Shown: one piece after another, positions 12,101 to 24,100 of the stretch | Numbering within the stretch: position 1 is the first letter of the stretch | How the letters are laid out: every line of letters begins with the position of its first letter | Assembly (NCBI GenBank): GCA_027310565.1 | Contig: DAIDAP010000001.1 | Span: 1 to 64,000, forward strand | DNA from: Chloroflexota bacterium | GTDB taxonomy: Bacteria; Chloroflexota; Limnocylindria; P2-11E | Length of the DNA stretch: 64,000 bases | Direction: 5' to 3' | Made by a program: the position numbers and the translations under genes | The notes under the pieces: model-generated | Told to the model about the DNA's origin: nothing | The model's input: only the letters and a program-made list of their open reading frames with translations | Database searches by the model: none

Positions 12101-15100
12101 GCCGCCGCCGCGACCGGCGAGACCACGACGAAGGCGCTCTCGGCCGAGGGTGCGTCGTCGACCGACTTCGGCCTCGGCCTGTCGATCGCGGTCGCGGTGG
12201 TCATCGAGGACACCCTCGCGCTCGTGCAGGACGGCGCCGTCATCACCGGCGCGCGCGACCTGGTGATCTCGGCGACCGGCGGCAACGCGCTCACCACCGA
12301 GGCGAAGAACGGCGCGAAGGCCACCACGGGCACCGCGATCACGCCGGTCGTCGCGGTCGACTTCGCGCAGCTGCGCACGACCGCGCGCCTCGGAACGCTC
12401 GCCGGCACGACGACGCTGGGCGGCGCGCTGGACGTGCGCGCCGAGCAGACCGCGGGCGCGTCGACGAAGTCGACCGGCAACACCAGCTCCGGCTCGACCG
12501 CGGTCGGCATCTCCATCGCCGTGACGATCGCGCTCGACACGGTCGAGGCGAGCGTCAACCGCTCGGTGAACGCGACCGGCGCCGTGAGCGTGCGGGCGCT
12601 CGGCTCGTCCGCGAACAGCGCCGAAGCGAAGGCGAGCGTCAGCGGCGCGCCGGACAAGGACACCGACACGTCCGGCAAGAACGCGAACCAGAAGGCCGAC
12701 GACCAGCTGAGCTTCTTGAACGACACGTCCACCGAGAACGGCGGAACGAGCAGCGGCCAGACCCAGTCGCCGAAGGCCTCCACGAGCGGCGACGGCAGCT
12801 CGTCGAGCGGCACACCGATCGACGTCGCGGGCGCGATCGCGGTCACGGTCGCGCTCACCACCTCGCGCGCGTTCTTCGCGGACGGCATCACCATCACCAG
12901 CGGCGGCATGGCCACCGTCAAGTCCTCCGCGAACACCGACGCCATCACCACCGCCGACGGCACGCAGGTCGCCTCGGGCGGCAACGGCGTCGGCGTCGCG
13001 ATCGCCCTCAACTACCTCGAGATCAAGAACACCGCCACGACCGGCAACACGACGATCACGTCGAACGGCCTGGACGTCGAGGCGGTCATGACCGACGTCT
13101 CCGGCGACAAGACGCACACCGTCAGCGCGTCGGCGAAGTCCGGCGCCGGCTCGAAGAAGGTCGGCGTCGCCGGCTCGCTCGCGCTCAACATCGTGAACGG
13201 CACGCGCACCGAGGCGACCGTGCGCGGCGGCGCGACCGTGAACGCCGGCACCGGCGACATCACGGTGAGGGCCGAGAGCACCGAGACCGTCACCGCGGCC
13301 GGCGTGGCCGACGCGAAGGCCGGCACGGTCGGCGTCGGCGCGTCGGTCTCGCTCAACATCCTCACGACCGACCACACCTGGGCGATCGTCGAGGACGGCG
13401 CGACCCTGCTGAACGGCCGCGACGTGACGATCACCGCGGCGTCGACCGAGACCGTGACCACGACGACGAAGGCCGGCTCCGACGGCCAGGACGGCATCGC
13501 CCCCGCGGTCGCCGTCGCGATCGTCCTGCCCGACACGAAGGCCACCCTCGGCACGCCGGGCAGCGACCTCACGGCCACGGGCGACGTGACCGTCAGCGCG
13601 ACCTTCACCGGCGTCGTGCGCTCGTCCGGCGACGCCGACGCGGCCGGCTCGAGCGTCGCGGTCGGCGCGATCATCGGCGTGAACGTCGTCCTGGTGGACA
13701 CGGCGGCGACCACCAGCCGGAGCATCACGAGCGCCGGCGCGGTCACGATCACCTCGACCTCGACGGTGGACGCCAGCGACGAGGTGCACGCGAGCGCGAA
13801 GGGCGAGTCGCAGAGCGGCGCGAGCTCCGACACGCAGGCGAGCAACTCGGTGAACAAGAACGGCAACAGCAGCGGGTTCAGCCTGCCGTCGGCGAACCAG
13901 CAGGCGTCCGACGGCAACAGCCAGTCCTCGGGCCAGTCCGGCAACTCGGGCGGCAGCGTGGGCGTCGCCGCGGCGATCGCCGTCAACTGGGTCGACATCA
14001 AGAACCGCGCGACCGTCGCCGACAGCCTCACCGTCCGCGGCACCGGCGCCGTGCTCGTCGGCGCGACCCACGAGGTCGACGCGACCGCGAAGGCCACCGG
14101 CCTCGCGTACAGCCTCAGCTCGAGCGACGCCGTCGTCGGCGCGGCGGTCGGCTTCAACTACGTGAAGCTCGAGTCGAAGGGCACCATCGGCGCGGGCTCG
14201 ACCGTGAGCGGCGCCGGGGTCACCGCCGAGGCGGTCACCGTCTCCGGCCAGCGCAACGACATCGTCTCGTGGGGCCTCGCGGCCGCCGGCGGCCAGTCCG
14301 ACACGAGCGTCGCCGCCTCGGTCGGCATCAACTACGTGAACTTCGACGTCGCGGCGACGATCGGCGCCGGCAGCACGATCACCTCGACCGGCGTGCTCGG
14401 CGCCCACGCGTCCGCTCCGCTGGGTCTGCAGAACCTCGCGATCTCCGGCGCGGCCGGCACCGGCGGCGCGGTCGGCGCCGCGATCGCCGTGAACATCCTG
14501 ATCATCCACACCGACGCGTCCATCGGCGCGAACGTCAACGCCACCGCGACCGGCGCGGTCACGGTGACCGCGGTCGCCGGCCTCACCTCGCTGCCGGTGA
14601 CCGGCGTGCCGTACCTCGACGACATCCTCGACGCGCTGAGCATCACGAACTCGTTCTCGTCCGTCGCGGCGTCGGGCGCCGCCGGCACGGGCGACTACGC
14701 CGTCGGCGGCTCGGTCATCGTGGACGTGTTCGACCTCCGCACCCGCGCGTGGATCGCCGACGGCGTGACGATCAACCCGACCGGCCCGGTGCCCGGCGGC
14801 TCGAGCGCCCTCGTCAGCGCCAGCGCGCCGGCCAATCTCGTGAACGTCGCCGGCGCCCTCGCGGTGACGAGCGGCAGCGCGGGCATCGGCGCCGCGATCT
14901 ACGTCGACATCGTCGACCAGGACACACGGGCGTACATCGGGAACGGCGTGACGCTGCGCGTCGGCGGCGACGTGACCGTGAGCACGGCGGCCGGCCTCGA
15001 CTTCTTCGGCGTGGCCGCCTCCGCCGGCGGCAGCACGAGCGCCGGCGTGAGCGGGTCGTTCGGGATCCTGCTCGCCGGAAAGAACATCCTCCCCGGCACC

Positions 15101-18100
15101 GACGACGGCACGCGCGCGTACATCGACGGCGGCTCGCTGACGCCGACGACGGTGAGCGCGGGCGGCTCGCTCGCGGTCACCGCGTCCGCGCCGAACGCGT
15201 ACAAGCTCATCGCCGGCCAGATCAGCGTCGGCTCGAGCGCCGGGGTGGGCGTGTCGGCGTCGATCCTCGTGGTCGACGGCCGCGTCACGGCGACGACCGG
15301 CAGCTTCGACACGCTCGACGCCACCGGCGGCGACGTCACCGTGACCGCGACGACGAGCGAGAACGTCACGCTCATCGCGATCGGCGGCTCCGTCGGAGGC
15401 ACCGCCGGCGTCGCGGGCTCGGCCGCGGTCAACGTCCTGTCGAACACGACCACCGCCGGCATCGGCGACGGCGCCACGCTCACCGCGGGCGGCGACGTGA
15501 CCGTCGCGGCGACCGACACGACCGAGATCCTCTCGATGGCGGGCACGCTCGCGGTCGGCGGCACCGCCGGCGTCGGCGCGGCCGCGGACGTCGGGGTCAT
15601 CAACAAGACCACGACCGCGTCCGTCGGCGCGAACGCGACGCTGACCGTCGGCGGCGACCTCACCGTCGACGCGATCTCGAGCGAGAAGGTCACGTCGATG
15701 TCGGTCGGCGCCTCGTTCGGCGGCACCGCCGCGGTGACCGTGAACGCGGGCGTCCCGGTCTACACGATCACGACGAACGCGAGCATCGGCGACGGCACGA
15801 CCGTGAACGCCGACGGCAGCGTCCGCGTGTCGGCGGACGAGAGCCTCAAGCTCGATGTCATCGCCGGCAACCTCTCGGGCGGCGGCACGGCCGCCGTCGG
15901 CGCCGCCGTCGCGGTGCCGATCATCACCAAGGAGACCCACGCGTCCATCGGCGACTACGCGCAGGTGAACGCGAAGGGCCTCTCGGGCGTCGACGTGAAG
16001 ACCGGCGCCTACACCGTGACGTCGATCGACACGCGCTTCCGCCAGAGCGCCGTCTCGGGCAACACGATCGACCTCGGCTACGCCCACGGCTTCACCGCGG
16101 GCCAGGAGCTCCTCTACGACAGCGGCGGCGGCGCGCCGATCGGCGGGCTCACCGACGGCGCCGTCTACTACGTCCGCAGCACCGGCGCGACGACCGTCCA
16201 GCTCGAGGACGCCGCCGGCAACCCGATCACGCTCTCGGGCGGCGGCACCGGCGAGAACCACCGCCTGATCCCGACGAACCAGGCCGGCGTGCGCGACGAC
16301 GAGTCGCCGCGCTTCGACCCGGCGACGGACCGCAGCGGCAGCACGCTGAACCTGCCGTACACGCTGAAGCAGAACGGCTCGCCGGTCACGATCGCCGAGA
16401 ACGACGGCGTCGTGTACTCGTCCGGCGGCGGCGACCCGATCGGCGGCCTGGTCGACGGCCGGACCTACTACGCGCACGTCGTCGGCGCGAACCAGATCCA
16501 GCTCATGGACAAGAAGTCGACCGACGGCGGCACGGTCATCCCGCTCACGAACAACGGCACCGGCCGGTCGCACAGCCTCGTGCTCTCGGGTATGCAGCCC
16601 GCCGGCGACGCGAGCCTGTACGGGCCGCGCACCATCGCCGCGACCGAGACCACCGGCTTCCGCGGCGTCGGCGTCACCGCCACGAACAGCGACGAGCTCG
16701 CGATGGTCGGCGTCAGCGCCGGGATCACGGGCGGCGTCGCGGTCAACCTCGCGGGCGCGATCGACGTGTCGAAGGTGAACACCAGCGCCTCCATCGGCAC
16801 GAACGGCAAGGTCAACTGCGGGCTCACGTGCGCCGCCAACGTGGCCGGCGCCGACGCGGCGCAGTCGGTGCGCGTCGCGGCGTCGAACCAGTTCTACGAG
16901 CTCGGCATCGCCAGCTCGCTCGCGGTCGGTTTCACGGCCGGTGTCGCGGTGCCGGTCGGCGTGCGCGTCATCCGCCTGAACGCCGACGCGACGATCGGCG
17001 ACGACACGAAGGTGAACGCGCGCGGCGACATCTCCGTCACCGCGAACGCGAAGGACACGATCCTCTCCGTCGTCGCGGGCGCGGGCGGCGGCACGGTCGG
17101 CGTCGCCGGCAGCGTCGGCGTCACGCTCGTCCGCCTGCACACCTTCGCCGGCACCGGCGACTCGGTGCAGATGAACGCGGACGGCGACGTGCTCGTGTCG
17201 GCCTCGGACGACACGAAGCTCCAGCTCATCCAGGTCGGCCTCGCGGGCGGCTTCGTCGGCGTCGGCGCGGCGGTCGGCGTCGCGACGCTGGACAAGGACA
17301 CCGAGGCCTTCATCGGCACGAACAACACCGTGAACGGCAGGGGCAACGGCGCCGGGCTCAGCGGCATTCGCAGCGGCGACTACGCCGGCTCGAGCTTCGG
17401 CGTGCTCGGCGCGGGCGCCTTCCACGGCGTCGCGGTCCAGGCGTCCTCGAGCGAGGACATCTTCGGCCTCACCGCGTCCGTCGGCGGCGGGTTCGTCGGC
17501 GTCGCCGGTGGCGTGCAGGTCACGCTCATCGGCCTCGTCACGAAGGCGCTCGTCGGGGCGAACACCGACGTCAACGGCACGGTCTCCGGAGCGTCGGCGT
17601 CGCAGTCCGTGAACGTCGCGGCGGTCGACGCGGCGAAGACGCTCACCGTCGCCGGCGGCGTCGGCGGCGGCTTCGTCGGCGTGGCCGGCGGCGTGGACAT
17701 CGGCACGCTCGACATGACCGTGCAGGCCGCGGTCGGCACCGGCGCGACGGTGCGCGCGAAGGCCGACGTGGACGTCTTCGCCCTCTCGCGCAAGGACGTG
17801 CAGACCTACGCGCTCTCGATCGGCGGCGGCTTCGTCGGCGTCGCGGGCTCGGTGACCGACTGGAGCGTCGGCGAGCAGGCCACGACGACCTACCAGGACG
17901 ACGGCGGCGGCGAGACGAAGGGCGCGTGGACCTCGGGCACGACGTACGGCAAGGGCGACGTCGTCACGTACGGCGGGCAGAAGTACTACGCGAATCAGAC
18001 GACGACCGACCCGTCGACGGCGCCCGACGGGAACGCCACCGACTGGGCCGTGGTCGAGACGAAGCAGCCGCTCCAGTCGTCGAGCGGCGATTCGGTCACC

Positions 18101-21100
18101 AGCGCCGACCAGATCGCCTCGGGCGGCGACGCCTCGTGCGGCGACCTGTCGTGCAGCGACTCGGGCCCGGGCTACACGAGCGCGGTCGATGGCGCGTCGG
18201 TCCGCGACGCGGGCGCCTGGACCTCCGGCCAGACCTACAAGCAGGGCGACGTGGTCACCTTCGGCGGGGACAAGTACGTGAGCCGCCAAGTGACGACGGA
18301 CGCGAGCACCGATCCGAACGCGAACACGACGGACTGGAACCCGTACACCTCGTCGGCGTCCGCCGACAAGACGAACCAGCGCATGAGCGGCGGCTTCGGC
18401 GGCGCCTCGTCCGGCCTCGCCGGCGCGGCGCCGTCCGGCGGCGTCACCGCGGCCGCGACGGGCGGCGCGCGTCCGCTCCCGCTCGGCACGACCGCGACGG
18501 TGAACGGCGCGCTCATCGCCGGCGGCAGCGCGAGGGTGCGCGCGCTCGACGACATCAAGTCGCAGGCGCTCGCGGGCTCGCTCGCCGGCGGCGTCGTCGG
18601 CGTCTCGGCGGCGGTCGCGATCTTCTCGGTGAAGGCGAACGCGGAGGCCTCGGTCTCGTCGACCGGCTCGATCAGCGCCGGCCCGTCGCTCGGCAACGAG
18701 GTCGAGGTGTACGCGCGCGCGAACGAGTCGACGAAGGGCTACGCCATCGGCGGCGCCACCGGCCTCGGCGCCGTCGGTGGCCAGGTCATCGTCCTCGACT
18801 CCAACGTGACGCAGAACGCGCATATCGACACGGGCGCGACGATCCCGCAGGCCGGCGGCGGCGTCTTCGTGAAGGCGGGCGCCGACGGCGCGAAGCGCGT
18901 GGTCGACACGCTGTCGATCGGCGCCGGCTTCGGCGCGGTCGCCGCGGGCGCCTCGATCTCGATGAACACCACCAGCGGCGACACGAGGGCCGAGATCGGC
19001 AACGTCGCCGTCGGCACGGACGTGCAGGGCGGCGGCACCGTCCGCGGCATCACCGTGAGCGCGACCCAGGACGCCAAGCCCACCGCGACGTCGTATTCGG
19101 TGCAGGTCGGCGGCGCCGGCGCGCTCTCGGGCTCGGTGGCGGTGGTGAAGTACAGCGGCACCACGCGCGCCGCGTCCGGCGCCCACGGCCCGCTCGGCTC
19201 GGGCGGCTACAGCGTGACCGCGACGGGCCTGCACGGCGGCGTGAACGCGAAGACGCTCAACGTGACGGCCGGAGGCCTCGCGATCGGCGTGACCGTCGCG
19301 ATCGCGAAGGACGAGCGGAACACCGAGGCGGCGATCACCGGCGGCTCCACGAGCACGACCGGCGCGGTGAACGTCACCGCGGACTCGACGAACACCGCGT
19401 ACGCGTGGGCGCCGGCGGCGACCGCGGGGAGCGCGGTGTCGGTGAACGTCATGCTGCCGATCGCGCGCGTGAGCGGACGCACCACCGCGGACCTGAACGG
19501 GACGATCACCGCGTCGACGAGCGTCACCGTCCACGCGCTCTCGGAGTACCGCGCGAAGGCGCAGGTGACCATGGGCGCGGTCTCGCTCGTCGGGCTCTCC
19601 GGCGCGTACGCGGACGCCGAGGTCACGAGCGGCGCCTACACGCGGGCGGCGATCGGATCGACGGCGTCCATCACCTCGAGCGGCGCGGTGCAGGTGCTCG
19701 CCGACCTCAAGAGCGCGCAGACGTTCCGCGGCTCCGACACGCTCGCGCAGCGCATCCTCGGCGGGAACGCGCCGGACGTCGTCGCGCGCAACGAGGCCAT
19801 CGCCCTCGTCGACAGCATCGCGCTCGGTGGCTTCGCCGCGGCGGGCGTGTACGCGTCGCGCGCCGAGGTCAACGGCGCGGTGCGGGCGGAGCTCAGCGGC
19901 GATGTCACGAGCTCGTCGAGCGTGCTGGTGAAGGCGAAGGGTGCGAACCTCGCCGACGCGCGCACCCTCGCGATCTCGGCCTCGGGCCTGGGCGGCTTCG
20001 GCGCGAGCATCCAGTTCGCCGAGGTCGGCTCGAGCGCCGACGTCGAGGCGAAGTCGGCCGACGGGAACAACGACCAGGAGGTCACCTCGGGCGGCCGCGT
20101 CGAGTTCGCCGCTGAGTCGGACAACGACGCGCTCGTCCGCACCGACGTCGCGGCGGGCGGCGCGCTCGCCGGCATCGCCGTCTCGGTGCCGACGGCCCGC
20201 GTCGCGGCCGCGACGACCGCCTCGGTCGAGGGCAACGTCAGCGCGGGCTCGGCGGGCATCAACGTCCACGCGACGAGCGACAACGACGTCGCGGTCACGA
20301 TCTGGGCCCTCAGCGTCGGCTCGCTCTCGGCGGCCGTGACCTGGGGCGAGGCGAAGATCACGAACGCCGCGGACACCGACGCGCAGGTGCTGGCCAACGC
20401 GGCGTTCTCGGCCCCCTCCGGCGCGGTCGAGGTCCTCGCGACCTCGCAGAACCACGCGTCCTCGGAGGGCAAGAGCGTCGCGGGCGGCGCGCTCGCCGTG
20501 AACGTCATGAAGTCGATCTCCGAGGTCGCCGGCGGCACCCTCGCCTCCTTCGACGGCGACGTCACGTCGACGTCGCCGAGGACGGCGAGCCTCACCGTGC
20601 GGGCGCGCGGCGAGAACCAGGCGGTCACCGACGCGTTCATCGCGGCCATCTCGCTCTCGCTCTCCGGCGCGGTGAACCTCGCGTCCTCGCAGATCACGTC
20701 GGACGCCTCGACGGACGCCCAGATCCTCTCCTCGGCGAACGTCACGGTGTCCGGCGCGGTGACCGTGGACGCGGGCCTCACCACCGACACGACGACCGCG
20801 GACACCGTCGGCGGCTCGATCGTGAGCCGCCCCGCGCATTACCAGAACTACGCGCTCGCCAACCTCGGCAACGTCTCGGGCGGCGCGATCGCGCTCGGCG
20901 CGACGCTCGCCGACGCGAAGGTCGACGGCGGCGTGCGCGCCACGATGAACGGCACCATCGCCGGCTCCGGCTCGGTGAGCGTGACCGCCGGCGGCAACAT
21001 GACCGCGGCCTCGAAGACGCTCTTCGTCGCCGCCGGTCTCGCCGGACTCTCCTACACCGACACGAGCGCCGAGGTCGGCGCGAACGCCGATGTCGTCGCG

Positions 21101-24100
21101 AACGCCGACGGCACGGTGAGCTCGTCCGGCCTCATCGCGGTGACCGCGGGCTCGGTGAACCGCGCGACGACCACCACGAACGGCGGCGCGTTCGGCCTCG
21201 TCGCCGGCTCCGCCACGCTGCCGCGCGCCCAGATCGGCGGCGCGACGACGTCGGACTTCGGGGGCAACGCCATCACCGCGAGCGGTCTCACGGTGACGAC
21301 GACGAGCGACAACGACGTGACGGTCACCGTGTCGGTCATCAGCGTCGGCGCCTTCGCCGGCGCCCTCACCGAGGCGTACGCGAAGGTCACGAGCGACGCC
21401 GACACCGACGCCTCGGTCACCGGTCCCGCCAACGTCAACAGCGGCACGGTGTCCATCAGCTCGACCTCCGACGACGACGCGACCGCGACGATCAACGGCG
21501 TCACCGGCGCGGCGATCGCGCTCGGCATCACGCGCCCGAAGGCGCAGGCGTTCGGCGAGACGCGCGCGTACGCCGGCCAGGGCGCGGACATCAACGCCGG
21601 CGCGGTGACGATCACCGCGTTCGGCGGCACCTCGGCGACCGCGACGACGAACGCGACGAGCATCAGCGCGATCGGCGGCGGCTTCCTCGAGGCCGAGGCG
21701 ACCGCCGGCGGCATCGTCGACGCGTTCATCGGCCAGCCGGCGACGAGCGGCGCCTCCACCGCGACGACGTCGGTGGACGTCGGGAGCGGCACGATCACCG
21801 TGAGCGCGGACGCCGACGTCGACGCGACCGCGACGGCGAACGGCGTGTCCGGCGCGATCCTGTCGATCAGCGACTTCAACCCGCGCGCGACGGCGAGCGC
21901 GGCCGTGCGCGCCTACGTGCGCGACAACGTCGACGTCGTGGCCGGCACCCTGACGGTCAAGGCCGGCGAGGCGGCGGACAAGGTGACGCTCGACGCGAGC
22001 GCGACCTCGAACGTCGTCAGCGTCTCGCTCGCGGGCGGCGGCGGCGTCGTGCCGGACGCCAAGACCACCGGCTCCGTCGAGGCGTTCCTCGGCGCTCCGG
22101 GCGGCGTGGCCGGCGTGAACACCGCCGCGACGAAGATCGACGTCTCCGGCACGCTCACCGCGAAGGCGTACTCGCAGCTGAACGCCACCGCGATCGCGAA
22201 CGGCACGGCGGCGGCGGGTGTCGCCGCGAACATCCAGGACGCTTCGGCGACCGCCGGCGGCACCACGCGCGCGTACGCGGGCGACGGCGCCGACGTCGAG
22301 GCCGGCCTGCTCGCGCTCGACGCGAACGCGACGCTCACGGCGGACGCGACGACGAAGGGCGTGAGCGTCGGCCTCGGCTCGCTCTCCGGCGTCGAGTCGA
22401 CGGCGACGGTCACCGCGGTCACCGAGGCGTACCTCGGCAAGAGCGCCGCCTCCGTCTCGGCCGGCACGATCACCGTGGACCTCGTCGGCCCGACGACCCT
22501 CGCCGCAACGTCCAACGGCACGGCGAACGCGACCGCGCGCGGCGCGAACGTCGGCCTCGCCGCGATCGGCCTGCTGTACCCGACCGCGAAGGCGAACGGG
22601 GTGACCCGCATCTACATCGGCCCGGACACCGACCTCGGCGCGACGTCGGTGACCGGCACCGCCGACTCGACGATGAAGGCGAACGCGACGACGACCGTGA
22701 CGGCGATCGGCGGCATCACGGCGACGGACGTCCAGGTCCTGTCGGACATCCAGGCCACGACCGCCGCGTTCATCGGCAAGAACGCCGACGTGACGGCGAG
22801 CGGGCTCGTCTCCCTGTCCGCCGTCGCGCGCAACACCTCGACGGCGAAGACCGACGCGTTGTCCGCGGGTCTCATCGGCATCAGCCTCTACGACCTGGAC
22901 GCGAAGACGACGTCGCTGACGCAGGCCTACGTCGGCGACAAGGCGCACGTCAGCGTCGGCAGCCTGGTGCTCTCGGCCGAGTCGACGGACGCGCCGATCG
23001 TGTCCTTCGACTTCACCGGCATCAGCGGCTTCAGCGGCGGCGACACCTCGCTTTCGGCGATCAACACCGCGACCGTCGAGGCGTTCATCGGGCCGGACGC
23101 CGTGAGCTCGGGCAGCGCCTCCGATCCGACGCAGGTCACGGCGGAGGGCACCGGCGGGATCAGCCTCAGCGCGACGTCCCACGCGGACGTGGACGTCCAG
23201 CTCGACCTGCTGTCACTGTCGCTCCTCGGCGACGTCGGCCTCTCCGACACGATCGCGAAGTCGAACGCGACGGTGCGCGCCTTCCTCGGCGACTACGCCG
23301 AGGTCGACTCAGGCACCGGCGCGCTCCTGGTCTCCGCCCTCAGCGATCCGGACGTCCGTGCGCGCGGCCAGGGCTTCAGCGCGGCGCTCGGCTTCAGCGG
23401 CACCGGCAGCACGGCGACCGCGGAGGCCTCCGGCACGGTGCGCGCGTACACGAAGGACCACGCGACGATCGAGGGCAACGCCTCGACGTTCCAGGCGCAG
23501 TTCACGCCGAGCGGGAACCGCGTCTACGCCTCCATCGAGATCGGGAGCGTCGCGCTCCTCGCGGGCATCGCCGGCGGCGTGGCCACGGCGACCTCGACGC
23601 CGACCGTCGAGGCGTACGTCGCCGCGAACACGACCGTCGACATCGACGGCACGCTCACGGTCACCGCGGGCTCCTCGCAGACCGCGACGGCGGCGGCGAA
23701 GGGCACCGGCGGCGGGCTCGTCGGCTACGGCGCGGCGCAGTCCACCGCGAACGCGGACGGCACGGTCAACGCGTACGTCGCCGGCGACGTCGTCGGCCCG
23801 GCCGCTGCCGCCGGCGCGAACAGCGTGAGCATCTCGGCATCGTCGGCCAACACGGCGAACGCATCGTCCCAGGCCGTGTCCGGCGGTCTCTTCGCCGACT
23901 CGGACAATCAGGCGACCGCGTACGCGAACCCGACGCTCCGGGCGTACGTCGCCGGGTCGTCGCAGGTCGTGACGACCTCGAACCTCCGCATCGCGGCGAG
24001 CGCCATGCCGGAGGCGGACGCCTCCTCGCGCGGGGTCTCCGGCGGCCTCATCGGCATCGGCGGGTCGGAGTCGACCGCGAGCGCGAGCCCGAACGTCGAG

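Larger units (their letters stand above)
2150..13950 (+). repeat. Array of ten ~1.2-kb beta supermodules
   Basis: The anchor 'GKNSVAGSLAV' and its variants recur with codons near 2168, 3622, 4731, 5912, 7118, 8324, 9548, 10772, 11984 and 13154. From 5912 onward the spacings are 1206, 1206, 1224, 1224, 1212 and 1170 bp, all multiples of three. Each unit contains short alternating beta strands (for example 'GLGLSIAV', 'AVTPVVAVAIS', 'ATIGTGG'), an 'RSL.AGG' turn, a charged Lys/Glu/Asp/Ser loop and 'SAKGNTDSTAKADG'. The pattern fits a long beta-helix or stacked beta-sandwich fibre. Confidence 0.85.

Noticed and set aside
14269-20115. A plus-strand open frame of about 1,950 codons in another frame of the giant gene
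   Set aside because: Arg-rich product with no recognisable domain; the overlapping frame encodes clear beta repeats.
10697-23182. A minus-strand open frame of about 4,160 codons
   Set aside because: It lies antisense to the giant gene. Its Arg/Ala/Gly/Val-rich product without domains is what the complementary strand of a highly biased GC-rich repeat gives.
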